A DNA stretch of 13,364 nt from DATLFA01 sp039934635 (GCA_039934635.1 JBDTLT010000149.1:1-13364), one strand, 5' to 3'; counted from the first letter of the stretch, positions 1 through 6,926 are shown. Numbers and translations: made by a program. Notes: generated by a model not told the origin, from the sequence alone.

Positions 1-186
1 CCCGGTGGTATCGGCATCACCGAGCTCGGTCTCGTCGGCACACTCACCCAGTTCGGCGGCGAGGAGGCCAAAGTCGTCGCGGCGGTATTGCTCTTCAGGG
101 CGTTGACCGTGTTGCCACCGATCGTCATCGGCGCGTTCGTCGCGTTCACTTGGCGTCACCACGAGCAGCATGCACCGTCGGTGTAA
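1..186 (+). CDS. C-terminal end of a YbhN/AglD-type flippase-like membrane protein (5' truncated)
   Basis: The first frame is open from base 1 to a TAA at 184-186 and gives the last 61 residues of a protein whose start lies outside the window. The visible part opens with PGGIGITELGL, the glycine-rich signature near the C-terminus of the UPF0104 / lysylphosphatidylglycerol synthase transmembrane family (YbhN, AglD, MprF membrane part). A hydrophobic segment follows (about residues 24-48, VVAAVLLFRALTVLPPIVIG region), then a short basic His-rich cytoplasmic tail. Members are multi-pass inner-membrane proteins linked to lipid or polyprenyl-lipid translocation, and the exact substrate cannot be read from this fragment. 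The assignment rests on the motif and hydropathy only. The 144 bp that follow contain no convincing gene. Confidence 0.75.
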   Translation, partial: PGGIGITELGLVGTLTQFGGEEAKVVAAVLLFRALTVLPPIVIGAFVAFTWRHHEQHAPSV

Positions 187-330
187 CGACGCCACGATGA
201 TCCAGGCGAGTCAGATTATGAATTGGTCAAACATCGTTGGCGCGGCTGACTTTGGGTGGAGCCTTCGCATGATGCGACTACCCTGAACCCGAAGTAGTCG
301 ACCCGTCGCAAAAGTCTTGGTTGGGCGAGA

Positions 331-786
331 TTGATCGATATTTCGAACGCGCGGCTGACACTGCGTGTTCTCGAGGGATGGCTGACAGCCAACGACTTTC
401 GCCAGAACTTCTCGCAACGAAAGCAAGTAACCAGTGACGACTACACGGAGTGGGTGACGACCGCTCTGTGCATCGAGATCAAGGTCGACGGCGGCCAGAT
501 ATTTCTCGGCATCGGTCTGCGCGCGATGGCCAACACGTTTCATCCTGACGAATGGGAAGCGTGGTCCGAGGGCGTGCCGTTGCCGCTCCAACTTTCCGAT
601 CTCGGCCACCAGGTCGACTTCATCACGCGCTATTGGTTGCGTGCCGCGGAGCGCGCGGGTGCTGATGTCACGGCTGCCGAACGCGCCCTCGAAGCGATCG
701 GGCTCGATTGGCTCGAACGACGATTCGGTTGGCGGCCGGGCGAGACAATCAGCGTTGTGCAGGGTGGTGCCGGTAGTCGGCGGTGA
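331..786 (+). CDS. Hypothetical protein, 151 aa, TTG start
   Basis: No family was recognised. The frame opens just after a TAG at 295-297, and the first usable start is TTG at 331, preceded by a weak purine-rich GGGCGAGA. There is no in-frame ATG until about residue 66. The product looks like a small soluble protein: no signal peptide or membrane segment, balanced charge, and many tryptophans in the second half (EWEAWSEG, RYWLRAAE, DWLERRFGW). The amphipathic, Ala/Glu-rich stretch around residues 105-135 suggests helices. Codon third positions are mostly G/C, which supports coding. The 3' end overlaps the convergent aldo/keto reductase by 38 bp. A 199-residue frame on the opposite strand (810-211) is lower in quality and is taken as a shadow. 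The gene could also be a 5'-eroded remnant of a longer one. Confidence 0.5.
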   Translation: MIDISNARLTLRVLEGWLTANDFRQNFSQRKQVTSDDYTEWVTTALCIEIKVDGGQIFLGIGLRAMANTFHPDEWEAWSEGVPLPLQLSDLGHQVDFITRYWLRAAERAGADVTAAERALEAIGLDWLERRFGWRPGETISVVQGGAGSRR

Positions 787-1738
787 GCGCGTCGAGCTGC
801 GCGAGAACATCGGCGTCGAGTCGGCGATCGAGCGCGGCGACCGGTTCCGCGAGTTGGTCGGGATGGCTGGCGCCGATGATCGGCGAGGTGACCGCAGGTT
901 GCGCGAGACACCACGCGACAGCGAGTTGCGCGAGGCTCATGCCGGCGTCGGCCGCGATGTCGCGCAGGACGTCGACCGTGGCGAAATCGCGATCGTTCCA
1001 ATAGCGATTCTGATAGTTCTGCGCGGCCGACCCGAGGGTGAATCGTGTTCCCTCTGTGGGCGCGCCTGGTCGGTGCTTGCCCGTCAGGAATCCACCGGCC
1101 AGCGGGTTGTAGGGGATCACACCCACACCGTCGTCGAGACAGACCGGGAACAGTTCGCGTTCGCAGTTGCGGTAGAGAAGGTTGTAGCGAGGTTGCACTG
1201 AATCGTACCGAGCGAGGTTGAGCGCCTCGCTTCGACCGATCGCACGGGCGAGTTGCGACGCGAGGTAGTTCGAGCAACCGATGTAGCGCACCTTGCCATC
1301 TCGCACGAGTTGGTCGAGCGCGCTCAGCGTTTCGTCGTGCGACACGTTCGGATCGAAGCTGTGCATCTGATACAAGTCGATGTAGTCGGTGCCGAGTCGC
1401 CGCAGCGACCCTTCGATCGCGTCGAGGATGTGGCGCCGACTCGCCCCTTGCTGCCACGGCTGCGGACCCATGCGGCCCACGCATTTCGTGGCGAGGACGA
1501 CGCTGTCGCGGCGGCCGACGAGCCAGCGACCGATGATCTCCTCGGTGCGACCCACCGTGTCGAGACCACCACCGAGCGGGTAGACGTCGGCCGTGTCGAG
1601 AAACGTGATGCCGGCATCCGCCGCCGCGTTCAAGATGGCCACGCTCGTCGGCTCATCGCATTGATAACCGAAGGTCATCGTGCCGAGGCACAACCTCGAC
1701 ACTTGCAGGCCGGTACGACCCAGACGCACATGTTGCAT
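749..1738 (-). CDS. Aldo/keto reductase, NAD(P)H-dependent oxidoreductase
   Basis: This 329-residue protein spans the full (alpha/beta)8 barrel of the AKR superfamily, and its length is normal. It reduces aldehydes or ketones with NAD(P)H in the cytoplasm; the substrate is unknown. All four catalytic residues are present: D48 (in FLDTADVY), Y53, K85 (VLATK) and H126 (LYQMHSFDP). Cofactor-site motifs are also visible: GCSN at 154-157, the SPIIGAS loop at 285-291, and the strand VIPYNPLAGGFLTGK around 208-221. It resembles the YajO/Gcy1-like group of bacterial AKRs. The ATG at 1738 precedes MQHVRLGRTGL, the usual AKR N-terminus; its ribosome site is weak. It lies 48 bp downstream of the GlnR-like regulator on the same strand, so it may be the last gene of that run. 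A functional link to nitrogen metabolism is not evident. Confidence 0.93.
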   Translation of the reverse strand: MQHVRLGRTGLQVSRLCLGTMTFGYQCDEPTSVAILNAAADAGITFLDTADVYPLGGGLDTVGRTEEIIGRWLVGRRDSVVLATKCVGRMGPQPWQQGASRRHILDAIEGSLRRLGTDYIDLYQMHSFDPNVSHDETLSALDQLVRDGKVRYIGCSNYLASQLARAIGRSEALNLARYDSVQPRYNLLYRNCERELFPVCLDDGVGVIPYNPLAGGFLTGKHRPGAPTEGTRFTLGSAAQNYQNRYWNDRDFATVDVLRDIAADAGMSLAQLAVAWCLAQPAVTSPIIGASHPDQLAEPVAALDRRLDADVLAQLDALTADYRHHPAQR

Positions 1739-1786
1739 CGCCCGATCATCTCAGATGCTCGATGGTTGGGCGAGATGTCGGGCCGC

Positions 1787-2335
1787 TCAGAGATTGGTGG
1801 ATCGGTCGAGCGAATAGCCCCGTGCCCGCAGCGTGCGCAGCGACAGGCCAAGTGGTTCGACGCGCCGCCGCAGGCGTAACACATGGACGTCGAGTTGATT
1901 GCGGGACGGCTCGCCCGAAGGCCAACCCGAACGGGTCAGCGTCGCCCGGCTCACCACCGAACCGAACCGGTCGAGCAGAGCACTGATGAGGCGACATTCG
2001 ATCGGTGACAATGCGACCCATTGGGTGCCGACGTAGAGCCGGCCGTTGTCGTCGAGCCGAGGATGCAAACCACGGGTCGCCCGTAAGCGCAACGTCGAAA
2101 CCCGTGCTTGTACTTCGCGAGGATCGGCCGGGGTGCGGACCCAATCCTCGAGCACGTCGTCGGTGACCGGCGGGTCACAGTCCTCGGGAACAAGTAACAA
2201 ACGGGGCATGCCTGCATCGCGCAGCGTCACTCGCCGCTCTTCTGCGCCAGGCCACGGAACGAGAGCGACTTCCACGAACGGAACGGTACGCATCTGCGAT
2301 TGCGACATTGTTACGTCATCATGAACAACACTCAT
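1787..2335 (-). CDS. Orphan OmpR-family winged-helix regulator, GlnR-like, with truncated receiver
   Basis: The protein has 182 residues. The C-terminal half (about 92-178) is a complete OmpR/PhoB winged-helix DNA-binding domain: LSPIECRLISALLDRFGSVV, then SRATL, the recognition-helix region NQLDVHVLRLRRRVE, and the wing RTLRARGYSL. The N-terminal part (about 20-88) looks like the end of a receiver domain (PRLLLVPEDCDPP through TPADPREVQARVSTL). It lacks the first half, including the acidic pocket and phospho-acceptor Asp. The stretch from PRLLLV to EVQAR resembles the same part of actinobacterial GlnR, an orphan response regulator of nitrogen genes including amt; this comparison is from memory. 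Full-length OmpR regulators have about 225 residues, so this one is short. ATG at 2335 has GAGGGG four bases upstream; ATGs at 2308 and 2293 are alternatives. It follows amt after 117 bp. Confidence 0.85.
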   Translation of the reverse strand: MSVVHDDVTMSQSQMRTVPFVEVALVPWPGAEERRVTLRDAGMPRLLLVPEDCDPPVTDDVLEDWVRTPADPREVQARVSTLRLRATRGLHPRLDDNGRLYVGTQWVALSPIECRLISALLDRFGSVVSRATLTRSGWPSGEPSRNQLDVHVLRLRRRVEPLGLSLRTLRARGYSLDRSTNL

Positions 2336-2371
2336 GTTGCCCCTCGCTTTCCCGTGTTGTGCCGGGTTGTG

Positions 2372-2408
2372 CGAGTGGGGGCGGGCTGCATTGCCCCGCC
2401 CCCACTCG
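2372..2408 (-). terminator. 14-bp GC-rich hairpin between amt and the regulator gene
   Basis: Bases 2372-2385 and 2395-2408 form a perfect 14-bp inverted repeat around a 9-base loop (2386-2394). The stem is almost all G:C. It lies 45 bp past the amt stop codon and 37 bp before the start of the downstream regulator. No T-run follows on either strand, as is common for actinobacterial hairpin terminators. It could end the amt transcript, act as a partial terminator that lowers regulator expression, or stabilise the amt mRNA 3' end. Confidence 0.7.
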
Positions 2409-2452
2409 TCTACAAACCAGCGTTTCTCAGCTGTCGCTCTCTGACTGGAATG

Positions 2453-4033
2453 TCAGCGTGAGGTCTCTTGGCCGATCGGCCCGGCCTCACCCGGAGGTTG
2501 ATGTCCGCCGCCGACGAGTGACATCTCGACGTGCTGTGACGACCCGTAGAACTCGGGGTAGGCGAGCACACCCATTTCGGGAATGTCCATGCCTTCCATT
2601 TCGACCTCGGCCGTCGGACGGATGCCGCCCTTGGTGAACTTGTTCTGCAGGAAGAAGAACCCATAGGCGATTCCACCCATCACCACGATGATCGTCGCCG
2701 CACCGATGGCTTGCGCCCCGAGCTGACTCGCACCGCTGTGCCCGTAGAACAAGCCGTAGACACCGGTTTGGTCGGCGAGGCGAGTCGTGCCGTTCCAGCC
2801 GGCGCCGTAGCTACCGTCGGCGAACAGACCGACCGAGAGTACGCCCCAGAGACCGCCGATGCCGTGCACCGAGATGGCGCCTACCGGGTCGTCGATCTTG
2901 GCCTTGCGCTCCCAGAACCACACCGACTCGACCACGATGATCGCAGCGATGATGCCGATGACCATGGCCGCCCACGGTTGCACGAAGGCGCACGGGGCAG
3001 TGATCGCCACGAGGCCGCCGAGCATTCCGTTGGCCATCATGCCCGGGTCGGGCTTGTGCTCCTTGGTGCGGATCTGGTTCCAGAACATGCCGGCCACTGC
3101 ACCGAAGGCTGCCGCGATCGCGGTGTTGACACCGGCGACGACGAAGCGGTTGTCGGTTGCGGCGAAGGTCGATGCCGCGTTGAAGCCGAACCAACCGAAC
3201 AGCAGGATGAACGTGCCGAGCATCGCCATCGGGATGTGGTGTGCCGCCAGTGTGCGCGGCTTGCCGTCGGGCCCGTACTTGCCGATGCGAGGGCCGAGCA
3301 CCTTGGCTCCGGCCAGCGCGGCGATGCCGCCCATCATGTGCACCACACCGGAACCGGCGAAGTCGACGTAGCCGTAGCCCAGATCGGCACTGCTGCCGAG
3401 CTTGGCGAGCCAGCCGCCACCCCAGGTCCACGCGGCGAACAGCGGGTAGTACAGACCGCCGCAGAACAGGCCCCAGATGACGAAGCTGTTCCACTTCCAC
3501 CGCTCGGCCATGGCGCCGGTCGGGATGGTCGCGGTCGTGTCCATGAACGCGACCATGTAAAGGAAGAACGCCATTACGCCGACGTCGTATCCCTTGCCGC
3601 CGAGGAACGAACCGCCCCACCACGCGAACACTCCGTTACCGGAGCCGATCAGGGGATCGCCCACCGCCGTGTTCATGCCGAACAGGTTCGGGAAGCTGAA
3701 GCCGCCGAACGCCAACGGAAAGCCGATGATGAAGAAGGCGACGAAGCCCACGCCAAAGACGGCGAAGTTCGTGCTCACGACGTGCGCTGCGTGTTTCGCC
3801 CGGCAGAAGCCGGTCTCGACGAGCGCAAAGCCGGCTTGCATGAAGATCACCAGAACCGCACCCAAGAAAAGCCACAGCAGGTTCAACGAGAGCTCGGTGC
3901 TACCAAGTGCACCATCGCCCTCTGTCGCCTCTGCGGCGGTATTGGATGCCGACGCGACGCCGGTTTTGAACAAGACCACCGCGCCGACAAGTGTCAGCGC
4001 GACAATCAACCTTCGCTTTCGTTTCAACAACAT
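2453..4033 (-). CDS. amt: Ammonium transporter (Amt/MEP/Rh family)
   Basis: This 526-residue membrane protein conducts ammonium across the cytoplasmic membrane as a trimer. A basic, hydrophobic N-terminus ending near VASAS (about residue 30) looks like a cleavable signal peptide, and about 11 membrane helices follow. Pore residues are visible: D224 of DFAGSG, the twin histidines H232 (VVHMMGG) and H390 (SVHGIGG), and by rough alignment to E. coli AmtB the Phe gate F163 and F282 and the vestibule Trp W204 (WTWGGG). The cytoplasmic tail keeps the AmtB-type sequence EVEMEGMDIPEMGVLAYPEF, the part that couples to PII proteins. ATG at 4033 has a perfect AGGAGG six bases upstream. No glnK or glnB is adjacent; the antiporter-GlnD fusion lies 38 bp upstream and a GlnR-like regulator downstream. 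Confidence 0.97.
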   Translation of the reverse strand: MLLKRKRRLIVALTLVGAVVLFKTGVASASNTAAEATEGDGALGSTELSLNLLWLFLGAVLVIFMQAGFALVETGFCRAKHAAHVVSTNFAVFGVGFVAFFIIGFPLAFGGFSFPNLFGMNTAVGDPLIGSGNGVFAWWGGSFLGGKGYDVGVMAFFLYMVAFMDTTATIPTGAMAERWKWNSFVIWGLFCGGLYYPLFAAWTWGGGWLAKLGSSADLGYGYVDFAGSGVVHMMGGIAALAGAKVLGPRIGKYGPDGKPRTLAAHHIPMAMLGTFILLFGWFGFNAASTFAATDNRFVVAGVNTAIAAAFGAVAGMFWNQIRTKEHKPDPGMMANGMLGGLVAITAPCAFVQPWAAMVIGIIAAIIVVESVWFWERKAKIDDPVGAISVHGIGGLWGVLSVGLFADGSYGAGWNGTTRLADQTGVYGLFYGHSGASQLGAQAIGAATIIVVMGGIAYGFFFLQNKFTKGGIRPTAEVEMEGMDIPEMGVLAYPEFYGSSQHVEMSLVGGGHQPPGEAGPIGQETSR

Positions 4034-4039
4034 GAGTCT

Positions 4040-4045
4040 CCTCCT
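4040..4045 (-). promoter_or_regulatory. Strong Shine-Dalgarno site of amt
   Basis: The minus strand reads AGGAGG six bases before the amt ATG. It is a consensus site, stronger than any other in the window, and fixes the start that provides the signal peptide. It lies in the 38-bp gap to the upstream fusion gene, leaving little room for a separate amt promoter. Confidence 0.8.
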
Positions 4046-4071
4046 CGCGGTTGCTTACGCTCGGCGCGAAA

Positions 4072-6816
4072 TTAGGAGGAGGGGGTTTCGGCCTTATCAC
4101 CGCTTAGTGTCGATCCTGTTAGCAGTGGCTGAACAGAATCTTTCGATTTTCCGTCGCGACGACGGCCTCGCTTGAGAGGCGCTCCGCGCCGCAGGAGTTG
4201 TTCGATCGACAATTGGGTTGCCGCACTCAACTTGGCGCCGCGCGGGTCTGTCAATTCAAAGACGTCGACGGCGTTGTCGCCGTCGGTGGTCACCCGCGCG
4301 GTCTTGACGCTGGCGCCGGTCGCCGCGAAGGCCGTCGTGATCGCGCTCAGCAGACCCGCTCGGTCGGGCCCCTCGACCGAGCACAGCGTGTGCCAGGGCG
4401 ACGCATGGTCGTCGAAGACCACCGTCGTGTCGGCGACGGCGACGACAGTGAGGTCGTCATCGAGGCGCGCTTCGAGCGTGTTCTGTAGCGCCTGAAAATC
4501 GGGAGCATGTTCACCGGTGACGCGAAACGACGCAATCGCCAGCCCGTCGCCCCACGTGACCGCCAATGCGTCGATCACGTTGTAGCCGAAGTGGGCCAGC
4601 ACCGCGGTCTCCCGGGCAACGAGGCCGAGGCGGTCGCGGGCGCCGAAATCGACGCGCCACGTGTTGGTGCCCTCGGCCTTGGTGACGGCCACTCGCACGC
4701 GCCGTCGATCGAGCGGGGGCTCCAACAATTTGGCCTGGCGAAGCAGGTCTTCGGGGGCGGCCGCCAAGACGTAGGCGCGGGGCGCGGCGAGTATGCGATC
4801 TCGGACGAAGTCCTCGTTCGTCAAACGCGCGGCCTGCAGCCGGCGCGTGTCGGCCATTGACACATCTTCCACGCCTTCGTGCAACTCGCTGGCGATCGTG
4901 TCCTGGACCAACTGGTGGAGTTCGTCGAGGCGTGCCAGCTCCCATGGTTCGAACTCGTTGGTCGCTTGTCCCAACATGTAGAGCGCACGCGCTTGCTCCG
5001 CCGAACCGATGTGCGCGGCCATCTGCCGGACATTGTCTTCGCGCAACTGATCGATGCGGCGCGCCGCGGCCGGCAACAAGGCGATGTCCGCGATCAATCC
5101 CGCGATCGACTGCTGTGCGCGCGGACCGAGATTGAGCCGGTCCGCGACTTGCTGCGCGATCGGCAGGCTGCCCTCGCCGTCGGTCGCATCGAAGATGATG
5201 GCGGCGAGCGCGAGATTCTCTGGATGTACCAGCTGATCGCGGCCTTCGGCGCGGCTCACGCGCGCGAGTGTCGGCCACTCGAATGCGCCGATGGGGTCGA
5301 GGTCGCGCAGATCGGCCTGCCGGCGGCGCAAACCTTCGGCCAACTCGGGCACCGCCCGCTCGAGTACACCCGTGACGTACAAGAGCCGCCACGAGCGCGG
5401 CCCGCCGGTATCGAGCAGATCGTGCAACTTCGCCCGTGAGACTGTGTTCCAGGTCATCGGTTCGTCGGGCAGGCGACCGAACCAGTCGAGCAGCGTCGCA
5501 CCGGGGCGATGCTGCTGCGCGAGCCGGGCGGCTTCGAGCGCGATCGGCAGCGACGCGGAGAACGGGGGCTCCCCTGCCAATTCGATGGTGGGCACCTTCG
5601 CGCCGTGCTGTACGTGCAGCCAGGCCGCCGCATCGCGTACGTCGACTTCGGGCCCCGACGTCAGACGCTTGCGCAGTTGACCCATGCGCAATCGAAGGAC
5701 CGGCGGGGTGATCACCGTCGTAACCAACACCGTGAGCAACAGTGCCGCGTAGACGTCGTCACCGAACACGCCTTCGCGCAAACCGATCGTGGCGAAGATC
5801 AGACCGACTTCACCGCGGGGAACCATCCCTGCACCGATGAGCCAACGATCGCCGTCGCCCTTGCGCAACACGAGCGCAGAGAGCAACTTGCCGACGATGC
5901 CGACCACTATGAGCAACGATGCATCGCGTAGCACCGTCGAACTACGGAACTGATCGATGTCGGCCTCGATGCCGATCTGCAGGAAGAACACCGGGATGAA
6001 CAGATGGCCCACGGGTGTGAGTTCGCGTCGCACTCGTTCTGATGTGTGGCTCTGACGCAGCGCGATGCCGGCCACGAACGCTCCGACGATCGGCGCCAGC
6101 TTGGCTGCATCGGCGAGCTCAGCGGTCGCGAGAGTGAACGCCAGCGCGACCGCAACTAATGTGCCCGCCGAGCGACTGTGGCGGCTGACGAAGCCAAAGA
6201 GGAACGGTGTGGCCTTCATTCCGACATACGACGTGACAACCAGGAATGCGATCGCAACGAAGATTGTGCCGCTGACATACCCGACCGATACCGACCCTTG
6301 CGTGGCGACGCCCACGACCACAGTGAGGATCACCAGGCCGATCACATCGTCGGCAACGGCCGCGCCCAGCACGGTGCGGGCTTCGGTGGTGGCAAGCGCT
6401 CGCAGGTCGCCGAACACGCGAGCGGTGATGCCGACGCTCGTGGCGGTGAGCGCGGCGCCGACGAAGACCGCTTCTTTGGTCTCGAAGCCGATTGCCATCC
6501 CAATGGCGATGCCCCCCGCGAAGGGCAAGATGACGCCGGCAAGCGCCACCGACATCGAGGCGCGGCCCACCGCCAGCAATTCGGTGAGCTCGGTCTCGAG
6601 GCCGACGGTGAACAAAAGCAGGATGACGCCGAGCTCGCCCAGCACCTGCAAGGTGTCGCTGCTCTCGACGAGGCCGAACGCGGAGGGGCCGATGATGAGG
6701 CCGGCGAGAATTTCGCCGCAAACCGCGGGCAGCGCGGCGCGTTCGGCCAGCTCACCGGCTACTTTCGCCGCGAGCAGGACGACGAGGATGTCGATGAATA
6801 TTCCGGTGTGTTCCAT
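4072..6816 (-). CDS. CPA2 cation/proton antiporter fused to GlnD-type degenerate HD and tandem ACT domains
   Basis: The protein has 914 residues. Residues 1-385 form a CPA2 (Kef/NapA-type) antiporter with about 12-13 membrane helices. They include VGLETEL at 71-77, the ion-site pair D156 D157 in GAAVADDVIGL, a helix lysine K310 (VGKLL) and MVPRGEVGLIF at 331-341. The remaining 530 residues match the GlnD order after its nucleotidyltransferase domain: a linker (393-475), an HD-type helical domain (478-645), ACT1 (about 704-785, ARDRLGLVARE) and ACT2 (about 807-880, EGPDRAGLLSAI then DAVDVFELTDP-like NAVDVFELTD). HD metal ligands are replaced (IIFDATDG where GlnD has FHDIAKG). The transferase GSxxR-type motif is absent. 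In GlnD the ACT pair senses glutamine, so glutamine-gated exchange is inferred. Typical CPA2 proteins instead end with TrkA-N/RCK domains. The ATG at 6816 has a modest AGGT site. The gene likely leads the operon with amt. Confidence 0.9.
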   Translation of the reverse strand: MEHTGIFIDILVVLLAAKVAGELAERAALPAVCGEILAGLIIGPSAFGLVESSDTLQVLGELGVILLLFTVGLETELTELLAVGRASMSVALAGVILPFAGGIAIGMAIGFETKEAVFVGAALTATSVGITARVFGDLRALATTEARTVLGAAVADDVIGLVILTVVVGVATQGSVSVGYVSGTIFVAIAFLVVTSYVGMKATPFLFGFVSRHSRSAGTLVAVALAFTLATAELADAAKLAPIVGAFVAGIALRQSHTSERVRRELTPVGHLFIPVFFLQIGIEADIDQFRSSTVLRDASLLIVVGIVGKLLSALVLRKGDGDRWLIGAGMVPRGEVGLIFATIGLREGVFGDDVYAALLLTVLVTTVITPPVLRLRMGQLRKRLTSGPEVDVRDAAAWLHVQHGAKVPTIELAGEPPFSASLPIALEAARLAQQHRPGATLLDWFGRLPDEPMTWNTVSRAKLHDLLDTGGPRSWRLLYVTGVLERAVPELAEGLRRRQADLRDLDPIGAFEWPTLARVSRAEGRDQLVHPENLALAAIIFDATDGEGSLPIAQQVADRLNLGPRAQQSIAGLIADIALLPAAARRIDQLREDNVRQMAAHIGSAEQARALYMLGQATNEFEPWELARLDELHQLVQDTIASELHEGVEDVSMADTRRLQAARLTNEDFVRDRILAAPRAYVLAAAPEDLLRQAKLLEPPLDRRRVRVAVTKAEGTNTWRVDFGARDRLGLVARETAVLAHFGYNVIDALAVTWGDGLAIASFRVTGEHAPDFQALQNTLEARLDDDLTVVAVADTTVVFDDHASPWHTLCSVEGPDRAGLLSAITTAFAATGASVKTARVTTDGDNAVDVFELTDPRGAKLSAATQLSIEQLLRRGAPLKRGRRRDGKSKDSVQPLLTGSTLSGDKAETPSS

Positions 6817-6855
6817 GGACCTGCGCGGAACGTATTGACGTCATATTGCGGCTTG

Positions 6856-6883
6856 GTGTGCAGTTTGTGAACAGCGTGTTAAC
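6856..6883. promoter_or_regulatory. Candidate operator: three GTnnnC half-sites at 11-bp spacing
   Basis: In the 110-bp divergent gap between the antiporter fusion and the amidohydrolase, GTGTGC (6856-6861), GTGAAC (6867-6872) and GTTAAC (6878-6883) start exactly 11 bp apart. OmpR-family regulators, including GlnR, bind tandem direct half-sites with one helical turn between them, and GlnR boxes are of GTnAC type. A TGACGTCA palindrome lies nearby at 6836-6843. The motif is short and may be chance. Confidence 0.35.
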
Positions 6884-6902
6884 CGGCGGAGAGGCCGCCG
6901 GT
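6882..6902 (+). promoter_or_regulatory. 8-bp GC-rich hairpin in the amidohydrolase leader
   Basis: ACCGGCGG (6882-6889) and CCGCCGGT (6895-6902) form a perfect stem with an AGAGG loop, ending 24 bases before the amidohydrolase ATG. It partly overlaps the third GTnnnC half-site. It could be a leader RNA structure or part of an operator. No T-run follows on either strand. Confidence 0.4.
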
Positions 6903-6926
6903 GAGGGTGAGAAAGAGAGCAAACGA

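Noticed and set aside
275..300. 7-bp inverted repeat (CGACTAC / GTAGTCG) with a 12-base loop downstream of the YbhN-like gene
   Set aside because: It is short, nearly 90 bases past the stop, has no T-run and only modest GC content; not strong enough to call a terminator.
630..1484. 284-residue minus-strand Arg-rich frame inside the aldo/keto reductase region
   Set aside because: The Arg/Ala/Pro-rich composition is typical of an out-of-frame reading of a high-GC gene; the AKR frame has the full catalytic tetrad.
2711..4075. 454-residue plus-strand open frame opposite amt
   Set aside because: It is Arg/Asp/His/Glu-rich with no domain signal and lies antisense to a clear transporter gene; long antisense frames are expected in GC-rich DNA.
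6835..6863. TTGACG as a -35 box for the amidohydrolase
   Set aside because: At the proper 17-bp spacing the -10 position reads GTGCAG, which is not a credible -10 element.
6846..6926. TTG-initiated 27-residue extension of the amidohydrolase
   Set aside because: The extension is low-complexity, would cover the candidate operator and hairpin, and the internal ATG at 6927 has a better ribosome site and suits the family N-terminus.
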